A DNA stretch of 64,000 nucleotides from Sarocladium kiliense (Eukaryota; Ascomycota; Sordariomycetes; Hypocreales; Sarocladiaceae): positions 2,914,001-2,978,000 of the forward strand of contig JAUZTG010000048.1 of assembly GCA_030734395.1 (NCBI GenBank). The letters run 5' to 3'. Of the stretch, positions 47,865-57,208 are shown in pieces. Each line of letters opens with the position of its first letter. Position 1 is the stretch's first letter. The notes beneath the pieces are model-generated. The model made no database searches, had not been told where the DNA came from, and saw nothing but the letters and a program-made list of their open reading frames with translations. Both the position numbers and the translations under genes were made by a program.

Positions 47865-50800
47865 TGTTGATAATTGACTTGAGCGTGATCCGGGATCCAA
47901 AGAGTAAGATGAGGAGCTTCAATGGAAAGGTATCGCGGGGGTGGCGACCTTGAAGCTAAGGTAGCTTAGGTGAGGGGGGTGTGAGATGTTGTCGAGAAGG
48001 GAGTTCCACGAGGAGGGGAAAGAGGAGAAGGCGAGAAGGGGTCCAAGGAGGTTAATAAAGAATCTCCAATCCTGCAGAAATGGTGGTTACTGCAACCCAA
48101 GTCTCACAGCAGAAAGAAAAAAAAAAAAAAGGGATCGTTTCGTTCTGGGGATGGGGTTCAGAGTGACACATGTGCACGCGCCAACGCGCCGATCCTCGAA
48201 GGAAACGAAGGAAACGGCTGGCGGACAGGTGCAGCAACTGTGGAGTCGAGCTTCCCGGAGCTTTCACCTGGTGGCAGTTGAGAATGAGCAAGGGTCGTTT
48301 GAGTGGAGGGTTGTATCGGCCAAAGAGTAGGGCAGAGAGGTAGAGAGACGATAGGAGGGGGGTGGCAGCTGGGTGTGGTGGGAGGAGGAATGGATACATG
48401 CATGGGGGAGCCGTGCACACGACACGACACTACGCTACAGAGCACAACACGCGATGAACACGAGGCAACAACCAAATTCGAGAGTGACAAGGCGTGAAGA
48501 TGAGACCGAGACTGGAAGGGGTGCTTTGCCGCAGAGGGGTGGTGAGATCCCGGCGACATGGTAGCAGTAGGTAACAACGGAGAGGCGTGAGTTGGAGGTA
48601 GCAGTGGCTGCAGCTGGATAAGGGGTATCAGTGGCTGTCGGAGGACGAGATGGAGGTGCGTACGCTACGTGACAGTGGCTGGGATGGGGTCGCGATGCCA
48701 TGATGCCTTGTGCATCAAAGGTGCTGCTGCAGCAGGATCCGGCTTGGCTGATGATGGAGTGACTTATCAGGATGTAACGGGCGTTGTGGGTTGACGACGA
48801 TAAGCGTGGCAGATACGAGAGTGCATCTGTATGTTTATCTACGGCGTCAGAATGTAGGACGACTGGTGCATGGTCATGATCAGCATCATACGAGAGATGC
48901 CTCCCGATATGTGAATAGGAACCTGGTGCCATGGAACATCAGCATTCAGCGCGTCTGCCGGCACTGAGTTGCAGTGATCAGTCTTCGGGTTCGGTAATGG
49001 AAGGTGCCTGTGGCGTATTCCCTCCTGTTTCTAGCGGCACATCCATCGCTCTACAGCACCACTGATAGGCCCAATCCATCTCTGCCCAGGCCTCCTTACT
49101 GGATCTGCCGTCTGCCGCGCCCTGTGGCGTGTCGTTCACCCTCTAAAAAAGGCCCTGGGATCACGCCGCCATTGGCCCCTCCCCGCGGCCGCCTTCCCCA
49201 GATCCACAGCAGGTTAGTGAGATGCCTTTGGCGGCTGACACCCGCTAAAACACCTGCTTCGGGTGGGTCTCCACATGATAAGAATAAAGGACCGAAGCCC
49301 AGCCGCGGAACCTGCCCCTTGATTCGCCAATTCTGCGGGGCCAGCCACCTTTTTCGGGTGAGATGCTGTAACGCCGTGCTGTTGAACAGGTCACGAGCTG
49401 GGGTATGGGTTCTACCTTGGTTACTGGGACCTGTTTGGTCGTTTGGTAGCCCAACTTACGCTAAGAAGGCTGAGCAACCCGAGTAAGTTGTAAGATGTGC
49501 GTCGAGTCTGTCAAGTTGTCAAGTTACCCCGAGCCTCACCGGTATCCAACGACCAGTTAACAGTCAACCAACAACACGCTGCTCTCTCCAAATACCGAGC
49601 ATTCAAATCACCCACCCCTCCCAAAGCCTCGGTGCATAGATAGCAATTCCCTATCAAGAATCAATCCCATCCTGGATCCATGCCTGGCGCCGCCGCTACG
49701 ACCAGGTCGCGTGTGCGTGCAACGTTGCACATTCCGTCCCTACCACCACCAACTGCCCAGCTGGCTGGCTGGCCATCCTCCTCTGACCACTGATTGCCCC
49801 GACACTCCGTCCGCCCTCTCACATGCGCATACCACACCCTTCGGTATTAATCATCTTAAGAAAACACTCGTTGGTTCCTAGCTTAGCTTTGATCCCATCA
49901 TCCACCCATCTCTCCGTATTCGCAGTCTTGAGACTTTCACTATTCTCGCGCGTTGCCCTATCCAACATGTGGCGTAGGCCTCGGCGCTTCCTACGTGCAG
50001 GACAGCCTGTCTACCTCACATGCCTTGACTAGCAATAAGCATCCCCATTTACTCTGTTTCCTTTGTCTCCATAGCACCACACTCTCTTATCCTCGGTGAA
50101 TCGACCAGGACCCCCTGCTTCATCTCGGTTCATCGGCGCTTCAGCTGGTGATTAGCGCTGCTACCCTCCCCAGCAACGCAACGCAACCAAGGAGCCTCAA
50201 GCCAACATCCATCTTGAGATTCGCTGTCTGTAGAATTTGGCAGTAGGTGCCAAGACCGTGACATCGCTTCCGGTATGCACGTAGGGTCGGTTGCTATTGT
50301 TACTTTCTCAGTCTCTGGCCGAAGCCGGCTGGGTGATTTCTTCGCTTGATACGCGGATCACACAACAAAAGCCTTCCCAGGTAAGATCATCAGACATGGC
50401 TTTCGTGAGCTGATACTGCCACCCCACACCTCACGAACTGTTGCAATCTTCCTTGTTGCTCGAGTGTAAGCTAAGTTGACGACTCGATTTCGTGACTCCG
50501 GTGGCTAAGATAGACCCAGAATAGGACCTAGAACAGGAGCCAGAATAGGAGCCAGAATAGGAGCCAGAATAGCAAGCAAAATAGCAGGCAGAATGGTAGT
50601 AAGAATAGTAGCTAGATCAGCAGAGGCAGCCTCATGTACATCCCGGACGACGGCAACACTGACAGCATTCGGGGTGGGGCGCCGTTTCCGGCCCGGGCCT
50701 GAACCTCTCGCGGACGATCTTGAGAAGAAGACCCCGGGGCAGACATAATTAGAATAAGTTCAAGGTTCAAAAAGAGAGGAGCCGATAGAAGACCAGATTC

Positions 50801-50963
50801 TGTGGACGAACGACGAGCCAAAGACATGAGGAACCGATGTGATGATTGTCCAACTTTCCGCCCCTCAACGATTAAGCCTGACGTCACAACCTGAAGATAT
50901 CACCACCTTGAGCCTCGACGCGCTATTACTACGTCAACTCCTCCGAACCAAACACACGACACA
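47865..50963. other. 3.1-kb gene-free region between divergent transporter and fructosamine-kinase genes
   Basis: No supported gene. The first kilobase contains an A14 run at 48117-48130 and G/A-rich plus-strand sequence (C/T-rich on the transporter's coding strand), as expected for its promoter. A 12-bp-period array lies at 50505-50622 and is listed separately. A possible small minus-strand frame at 50612-50827 is discussed under findings. Confidence 0.5.
50505..50622 (+). repeat. 12-bp tandem repeat, array B
   Basis: About ten 12-bp units, with three consecutive perfect copies of gagccagaatag at 50537-50572 flanked by diverged copies (caagcaaaatag, caggcagaatgg, tagtaagaatag, tagctagatcag). 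Same consensus as arrays A (3040-3170) and C (55385-55810). It is the least decayed of the three and lies about 340 bp upstream of the fructosamine-kinase start. Confidence 0.9.
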
Positions 50964-52038
50964 ATGGCTCCGAAAGTTGACCCCGCTATCATCAAAGCCC
51001 TCGGGCTTGATGCATCTGTCACATCCATGACCAGTCACTCAGGGGGCTCAGGCTTCGCCTCAACTTTCAAACTATCCACAACGGTTGATGGCAAGCCACG
51101 GAGCTACTTCGTGAAAACTGCCTCCGGGAATGACTCCGAGGTGATGTTCAGAGGTCAGTACTCGAGAACATCAAACGAACAGCTGATTAACAGCGCCTAG
51201 GCGAGCATGCATCCTTGAACGCCATCCATGACGCCGTTCCCAATTTCTGCCCAAGATCGTATGCTCACGGCCAACTCTCATCCTCCTCTTCATCATTCTT
51301 CCTCGCAACGGACTTCCTCGACCTTCTTAGCAGCGGTCCAGCTGGTTCAGGCACGTCTTTTGCTGCCAAGCTCGCAAAGCTGCATACCACTCCCGCCCCC
51401 ATTCCCGAAGGCTATGACCGTCCCATGTTCGGCTTCCCTGTAACAACCTGTTGCGGCGATACCCCTCAGGACAACTCATGGAAGTCATCCTGGGCAGACT
51501 TCTATGCCGAGAACCGCTTGAGAGGGGTGATGAGGTCAGCAGTGAGGAATAACGGCCCAGATAAGGAGCTGGAGGCTACGGTAGAGAAAGTGGCCTCCAA
51601 GGTGGTTCCACGTCTAATTGGAGATGATCACGTCAAAGGTATCACGCCAGTCATCATACACGGTGATCTTTGGAGCGGTAATCATAGTCGGGGAAAGATC
51701 GGAGACGATGGCGGTGTAGAAGAGGTGGTATACGATCCTTCAGCTGTGTATGGCCACTCAGAGTATGAGCTTTGCATCATGAACATGTTTGGCGGTTTTG
51801 GAGGCAGTGGCTGGAAGGAATATCAGAAGCTAGTACCCAAAGCTGAGCCTCAGGAAGAGTATGAGGACAGGATAAAGCTTTACGAGTTGTGAGTTTCCCC
51901 TCCTTCTTATGAACTACATCCAGCTAAACCTAGCCATACAGATATCACCACCTCAACCACTTCTCGATATTTGGAGGTGGCTATCGCGGGGGGGCTATGT
52001 CGATTATGAAGAAGCTGATTGCAAAATATGGGGAATAG
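50964..52038 (+). CDS. Fructosamine/ketosamine-3-kinase family protein
   Basis: Three exons: 50964-51153, 51201-51888, 51942-52038; 324 residues, introns of 47 and 53 nt. The N-lobe has a glycine-rich turn (SGGSGFASTFKL) and the ATP-binding Lys in SYFVKTA. The C-lobe has the catalytic HGDLWSGN and the metal-binding DPSAVYGHSEYEL segment that defines the family. The end (FGGGYRGGAMSIMKKL) is also typical. The enzyme phosphorylates the 3-OH of sugars bound to lysine, which destabilises glycation adducts on proteins; this is a family role, and the fungal substrate may be fructosamines or ribulosamines. The start has a good context (CACA ATG G). Confidence 0.93.
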
Positions 52039-52178
52039 CCACAATGAGATATCTTGCATTATAAAAGACTTCCGAATATTACTGAATGCATGCATGCTCG
52101 CCCGCCTCTCTATACCTGGATATCCAAAACAGCAACGCAGCGCAAACAACCCCCTCCATTGACTCTCCTTACGACTGC

Positions 52179-52922
52179 TCAAGCAGGAATGGCAACTCTT
52201 TCCTCCTGAACCGGAGCCGGCTCCGTGTTCTTCTGTGCCGCCTCTGGGAGCTTCGCGTTCGGAACGCTCGGCAGCGTCTGTGCCTGCTCTTTGCCTCCCA
52301 TCTCTGCCTCGAGTGCTGCGAGCTCGTCTTCCACCTCTGCTTCGTCTTCGTTCGACATCTTGCCACCGAGCAGCTCGCTGACTTCCTGTACAACCCATTC
52401 CGGTCAGTCCACTGTTCCCATAGATAAGTCTTCGCGTTCGACAGACTGTACGAACCTTCTGGTATGCCATCTGATCCGCCGACTCATTCATCAACTTCTC
52501 CACCTTCTCGATACCTCCAATCTCCGTGTGAATGTCCATGAGCACCTTCGTGCCCTGCTGCAAACCCGCCAGGACATCTTTCTGAATAGCCGCCATTTCT
52601 ACGTTCGAAGCCAGCTGCTCGACCTGCTGGAGCTGTCCATCGGTCTTTGCCCGTAGTGACTGTTGGTACTTGCGCTTCCGCAGGGCAAGCCGCGCGCGGT
52701 TCTCATCTCCATCGGCAAGGGCGCGCCGCGCTGTCTCGGTCTCGGCGGCGACAAGAACATCGATGCGCTTCTGGTATTGAAGGAGGCGGTCCCGTTGGAT
52801 CTTCAGGTCGAGGATCGCCCTGCACGTGCCCCATGGTTAGCTGTAGCTGGCGACGCTGGGAAGCGGGGTGCGGTGTACTTGTCCTGTTCCGTGACACTTC
52901 CTTTGCTCTGCTTTCCGCCCAT
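52179..52922 (-). CDS. VPS20: ESCRT-III subunit Vps20 (CHMP6)
   Basis: Three exons on the minus strand: 52922-52879, 52819-52456, 52385-52179; 204 residues. MGGKQSKG is a consensus N-myristoylation site (Gly2, Ser6), as in CHMP6. The basic helix region (KAILDLKIQRDRLLQYQKRI...RARLALRKRKYQQSL) and the acidic C-terminal helix (NEDEAEVEDELAALEAEM) are the two halves of the Snf7-family fold; QKDVLAGLQQGTKVL with EIGGIEKVEKLM is specific to Vps20. It nucleates Snf7 polymers on endosomes downstream of ESCRT-II during multivesicular body sorting. Intron 2 has a GTTCGT donor. Its start is 288 bp from the divergent RIX7 start. Confidence 0.95.
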
Positions 52923-53210
52923 CTTAGAAATTGTCCTTCACCTGTTCCGAATGAAAGAATACCGCCAAAGTCTCGAATACGCGCGTTCACAGGGAGGAGG
53001 CTGGGCTTGGAGCTGGTACCCTGTTATGCCAATGGCTCGTCATCAGCCGAAACAGGAGCCCGCCAAACCTTATCGATTAGATTCGGGATGTCACGGTATC
53101 GATAAGCCCCCACGTCCAAAATAATTGTCGATGGGGGTCTGCGATCAGCATCAAGATAAACAAACCTACCCCTACGAGGGCTCCAAGTCTCGGAATCCGA
53201 TCTGTCAGCC
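52923..53210. promoter_or_regulatory. Bidirectional VPS20/RIX7 promoter region
   Basis: The 288 bp between two divergent start codons must hold both promoters. I see no TATA box or strong shared motif. A short ATCGAT/TATCGATAA palindromic stretch occurs near 53095-53105. Confidence 0.45.
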
Positions 53211-55361
53211 ATGGGTCGCGCTGCTGCTATATATAGCCCTCTGGCGCGCGACATCGAGGTCTGCATGCAGAAGTTGGAGGAACGCGACGGCACCACCTTC
53301 AAGACCATCGGGTCAGCGTACGATGCCATTAGGAAGTCCAATTCGAGCCTTGCCCGCAGGAAGAAACGACAACTAGAGGACGCTATTGAAGAGGTCTTGC
53401 GTTTTCGTAAGAAATTAGAGGAGGATTCCGAAGACTCAGAAGCTGCCATCGACGATACCCCACCACCGAAGGACGAGAGGTTCCTTCTGAACAGGCAAAT
53501 GACGAAGCTTTGGAGAGACGAGCCGGACGAGCCCAAGGCTGTGTCCAACGGGACAGAGGCGCCGCCGCCTGCGAAGAAGAGGAGGATACAAGACGATGAC
53601 TCCAAACGAAAGGAGAACGGCGCCGAGAGTGCGCCAGCAGAGAAGTCCGATAAGTCGCAGCAAAAGAAGACGACAAAGACCCCTCGTTTCCACATTCAAT
53701 CCTTCACCGAAGGCCCGCGACTAGGAGGCATCGACGATGTGCTCGATGAGCTGATTCGAATTGTTCCGCGAATGAATCAGAATAAGCCGAAAGCCCTCCA
53801 GTACCGGCGGCAAACACCCGGCCTGCTCCTCTCAGGCCCAAGGGGTGTGGGCAAGCGATCTCTTGTGCAGAAACTTGCTGCAAAGTTAGAAGTGCCTCTG
53901 ATCTCGATAGATGCCTGCTTCGATGATCTGGATCGTATGGAGAAAAGCCTCAATGAGGCGGTTGAAGAGGCGATGCGCGTAGCGCCAGCTTTTCTCTTCA
54001 TCGAAGATCTGGATTGGCGGATGCCGAAACCAGGTGGGACGTCACATGCGGGTGAGAGCTCGCGCAAAGCCATTTCCTTGTTCAGGAAGCAGATGAGGCG
54101 AATTGAAGAGCAGCAGGATCCAGATCGTCCAGTAAAGGCGATCGCGACGACTTCAACCATTCTGGAAGTCGACCCTACAGTTCTTGGGCTGGGTCTGTTC
54201 GAGAAGACAATACAGATCAGGGTGCCGGATATGAAGGCTCGTGAGGACATCCTGAGAGTCTTGACTGCCGATGGTTGTTTGGATGAGAGTGTCAGTCTGA
54301 TGGATTTGTCGAAGAAGACCCATGGTTTCGTGGCTGGTGATCTTGTCAAGCTCGTAACAGACGTTCACGAGATGGTGGAGGAACGATTATTCCGATCACT
54401 CGGTGCTCAAGATTCGATACCAACGGATGTCATCGTGGAGTCAACACTTCCAGACGCAGCCCCTTCCTACTCGATCACCACGGATGATTTCGACCAAATT
54501 CTGAAGAAATTTGTACCTTCCCTCCGCCAAGAAGGCTTCACAGCCATCCCTAACGTCATGTGGGAACAAGTCGGCGCTCTCACCAACGTGCGCCGGAAAC
54601 TCCATACCTCCATCATCGGTCCCATCAAAACCCCAGACCTCTACAGCGGCTTCGGTCTGTCTCCCTCAGCAGGTGTTCTCCTGTGGGGACCTCCGGGATG
54701 CGGTAAAACCCTCGTTGCGCAGGCCGTGGCCAACGAAGCACAAGCCAGCTTCATCCTCATCAACGGCCCTGAACTGCTCAACAAGTACGTCGGTGAGTCA
54801 GAAAGGGGTGTCCGAGATCTGTTCCAGCGTGCAAGGTCGTCCACACCTTGTATTCTTTTCTTCGATGAGATCGACTCTATTGTACCTCGCCGCGATGGCG
54901 CTGGCACAGAAGCCTCCACTCGAGTTGTCAACACCCTCCTCACAGAGCTTGACGGCGTAGGTGACCGATCCGGTATCTTCGTCATTGGCACAACCAACCG
55001 CCCCGATATGATTGACGAAGCCATGCTCCGCCCTGGGCGACTCAACGAGCGCCTCCTCGTCGACCTTCCCACCGAGGAGGAACGGGTGGATATTCTCCGG
55101 GCTATCTACCGAACCAAACACGCAGGGGCATCCGCCGAAGAGATGGAACCCTTGGAGCGCATCGCGCGGGACACCAGATGCACGAATTTTAGCGGTGCTG
55201 ATCTGAGCGGGTTACATATCGAGGCGGCAAAGCATGCGGTGGAGAGGTACGCTGCCGGAGGGGAGACTGCCGTGAAGATGATCACAGCGGAGGATTGGGA
55301 GTATGCTTTGGCAAATACCGTAGCGAGTGTGCCGCGGCCGGAGCTTTACAGGACTCTTTAG
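53211..55361 (+). CDS. RIX7: Ribosome-biogenesis AAA ATPase Rix7 (NVL)
   Basis: Intronless, 716 residues, start context AGCC ATG G. The helical N-terminal domain (LEERDGTTFKTIGSAYDAI) is followed by an acidic and basic linker, then two AAA modules. D2 (from about 450) is canonical: GPPGCGKT, LFFDEIDSI, GTTNRPDMIDEAMLRPGR. D1 (from about 165) has lost its motifs: Walker A reads GPRGVGKRS, Walker B LFIEDLD, the sensor-1 Asn is gone (IATTST) and there is no Arg finger (LGLGLFEKT). Rix7 extracts Nsa1 from pre-60S particles in the nucleolus. Yeast Rix7 has two intact ATPase modules, so here hydrolysis probably rests on D2. Just past the stop begins the long 12-bp repeat array C. Confidence 0.93.
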   Translation: MGRAAAIYSPLARDIEVCMQKLEERDGTTFKTIGSAYDAIRKSNSSLARRKKRQLEDAIEEVLRFRKKLEEDSEDSEAAIDDTPPPKDERFLLNRQMTKLWRDEPDEPKAVSNGTEAPPPAKKRRIQDDDSKRKENGAESAPAEKSDKSQQKKTTKTPRFHIQSFTEGPRLGGIDDVLDELIRIVPRMNQNKPKALQYRRQTPGLLLSGPRGVGKRSLVQKLAAKLEVPLISIDACFDDLDRMEKSLNEAVEEAMRVAPAFLFIEDLDWRMPKPGGTSHAGESSRKAISLFRKQMRRIEEQQDPDRPVKAIATTSTILEVDPTVLGLGLFEKTIQIRVPDMKAREDILRVLTADGCLDESVSLMDLSKKTHGFVAGDLVKLVTDVHEMVEERLFRSLGAQDSIPTDVIVESTLPDAAPSYSITTDDFDQILKKFVPSLRQEGFTAIPNVMWEQVGALTNVRRKLHTSIIGPIKTPDLYSGFGLSPSAGVLLWGPPGCGKTLVAQAVANEAQASFILINGPELLNKYVGESERGVRDLFQRARSSTPCILFFDEIDSIVPRRDGAGTEASTRVVNTLLTELDGVGDRSGIFVIGTTNRPDMIDEAMLRPGRLNERLLVDLPTEEERVDILRAIYRTKHAGASAEEMEPLERIARDTRCTNFSGADLSGLHIEAAKHAVERYAAGGETAVKMITAEDWEYALANTVASVPRPELYRTL

Positions 55362-55992
55362 CGAAAAGACTGTTTAGAAGACGTGAATACATATCAACCT
55401 ATTATCCTACATCCTATCGTGCTTACTATCCTACCTCTCATTCTACTGGCTACCTTACCTCTTACTCTGCCTGCTATTCTACTTACTCTTGTTCCTACTT
55501 TTATTCTTTCTCCTCTACTTACTATTCCTTTTTCTTGCTATTCACCGAGTGACTTTTTGATGTCCTTTTCCATCTGCTCTCAATCTTCCCCTTATTTCTC
55601 TTCCTGGTCGTGGCTGCTATTCCGCCTCTAATCCTGCATGTTATTCGACGTCAATGACTGGTTTATATATCATTGTAACTATTCCGTTTCTCCATCGGTT
55701 CACCTACTATTATCATGATTGTTTTACTTTCTATTTTACCCATCATATTCATCAATACTGTGCAATCTATCTTGACTGTCATATTACCTGCTATTGACAT
55801 GCGACGTACCGCCAAATCACAAGCATGCGCTACCTGCGATAAGATAAGAAACTTTTCGAGCTTCACCTCACCTCACCACCTCCGAACCCATCGCAACGCG
55901 CCCGACACAATAACCACACGACAACTCCTCGTACGCACACGACACACCTGGGTCACGATCTATAAGGCTCAAAGCTCCAATTAATAACCACC
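55362..55992. other. Intergenic region between RIX7 and the lysine-rich protein gene
   Basis: Almost filled by the pyrimidine-rich 12-bp array C (55385-55810). The remaining 180 bp before 55993 is A/C-rich and serves as the next gene's promoter and leader. Confidence 0.6.
55385..55810 (-). repeat. Degenerate 12-bp tandem repeat, array C
   Basis: Pyrimidine-rich on the plus strand with units such as ctgctattctac, ttactatcctac, tttctattttac and ctgctattgaca. These are the reverse complement of the agaatag units in arrays A and B. Translation shows a four-residue period (PIIL, HPIV, LTIL, PLIL, then SILP, IIFI, SILT, VILP). It starts about 24 bp after the RIX7 stop codon and extends for roughly 35 units with increasing decay, so it should be transcribed as RIX7 3' UTR. 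Confidence 0.8.
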
Positions 55993-56619
55993 ATGGCCCC
56001 CGAGGCCCTCCCTCCAAACCCCCTCCCCCCCCGCGCCGTCGCAAACGACATCTCCCTCCTCCTCACCTCCAAAGCCACCCGCCTGCGCAACACCGCCCTG
56101 TTCCGCAACAACCTCTCCTCCCCCTCTACATCGACCTCCAAACCCTCACCACACACCACCACCGAAGACTCCGCTTTCATTCCTGGCGGTCAAAACAGTG
56201 GCATCGGATACGTCCCCAGCAGCTCAGACAAGGACAAGGCGAGTGACGCTGCGACTGCGACGTTACGGAATAAATTACTGGGGAAGAGGAAAGGGAGAGG
56301 TGGGGAGAGTGGCCCTGGCGGGAGAAGAGGAGGGGCGGAGAGTGAGGAGGATGAGGATGAGGGCAGGAGTGGGTTGGGGAAGAGGAAGAAGGCGAAGAAG
56401 GTGAGGAGGGATGAGGAAGACGAGGAGGTGGTGGATGTCGCGGCGTCAGAAGATACACCTGCATTGGAAGCTCCCGGTGAAGTGGCTAAGAAGGTCGTAG
56501 AGGAGGATGATCAACCTGCAACGACCGTCTCTACAGAAGACAATAGAAGTGGTCAAACAGAGGGCAGCAAACCCAAGAAGAGAAAGAAGAAGAGCAAGAA
56601 CAAGAACAAGAAAGATTAA
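55993..56619 (+). CDS. Small lysine-rich fungal protein (DUF3245-like)
   Basis: Single exon, 208 residues, start CACC ATG G. The N-terminal part (ANDISLLLTSKATRLRN) and the centre (SGIGYVP...ATLRNKLLGKRKGRG) resemble the fungal DUF3245 family as I remember it. The rest is a low-complexity run of acidic and basic patches ending in a long Lys-rich tail (KKRKKKSKNKNKKD), which suggests a nuclear or nucleolar protein. No catalytic motif, membrane helix or signal peptide. Function unknown; the assignment to DUF3245 is from memory of the motif pattern and needs a profile search. Confidence 0.75.
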   Translation: MAPEALPPNPLPPRAVANDISLLLTSKATRLRNTALFRNNLSSPSTSTSKPSPHTTTEDSAFIPGGQNSGIGYVPSSSDKDKASDAATATLRNKLLGKRKGRGGESGPGGRRGGAESEEDEDEGRSGLGKRKKAKKVRRDEEDEEVVDVAASEDTPALEAPGEVAKKVVEEDDQPATTVSTEDNRSGQTEGSKPKKRKKKSKNKNKKD

Positions 56620-57208
56620 AGGAGCGGGAGTTTATCTTATGAACAAGAAGAACAACAACAATGGTATTCAAAGGAAATATTAAAGAAGAAGCACATGCGA
56701 GCCACACCAAGCTACCGCCCTTTCTCGAGGAGAACCCAAGCACAGAGAACGTGTGCTCATGATCTCTTCGTCCCTTGCTGCAGCGGCTTAGTTCAAGCGC
56801 CGCAAGACATCAGAGAGTCAGCAGAGCAGAGCCCAACAGAAATGACAAAACGCCGGTCTAGGAATCACTCTTCGATAGAATGCCCCTTACCCATCATCGC
56901 CAACCTGGCCCTAAATACCATTCCTGATCATCCGCAGCCCGGAAGCCCACAGAACGGACTAGCTTTTCCCAACTGCTGCGAATGAAATACTCTCTCCTAT
57001 CACGCGGAGAGGCCCAGACCTAACCATATTCCCATCATGCTGCACAATATACAATCCGGCCCAACCAATGGGCTGTGGCGCCGTCAATCCGCCATCTTGT
57101 CCCCAAATATACAGATATTTGATCGCCAGGCATCATTCATTAGCATTCCGTGCATGTAAGAAAGCCTCCAAGGTTGTTCGGTGGAAGTTGGTCCGCACAA
57201 ATTTCGTA
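56620..57208. other. Intergenic region between convergent genes
   Basis: 3' flanks of the lysine-rich protein gene and the HSF-type gene. Nothing else supported. Confidence 0.5.
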
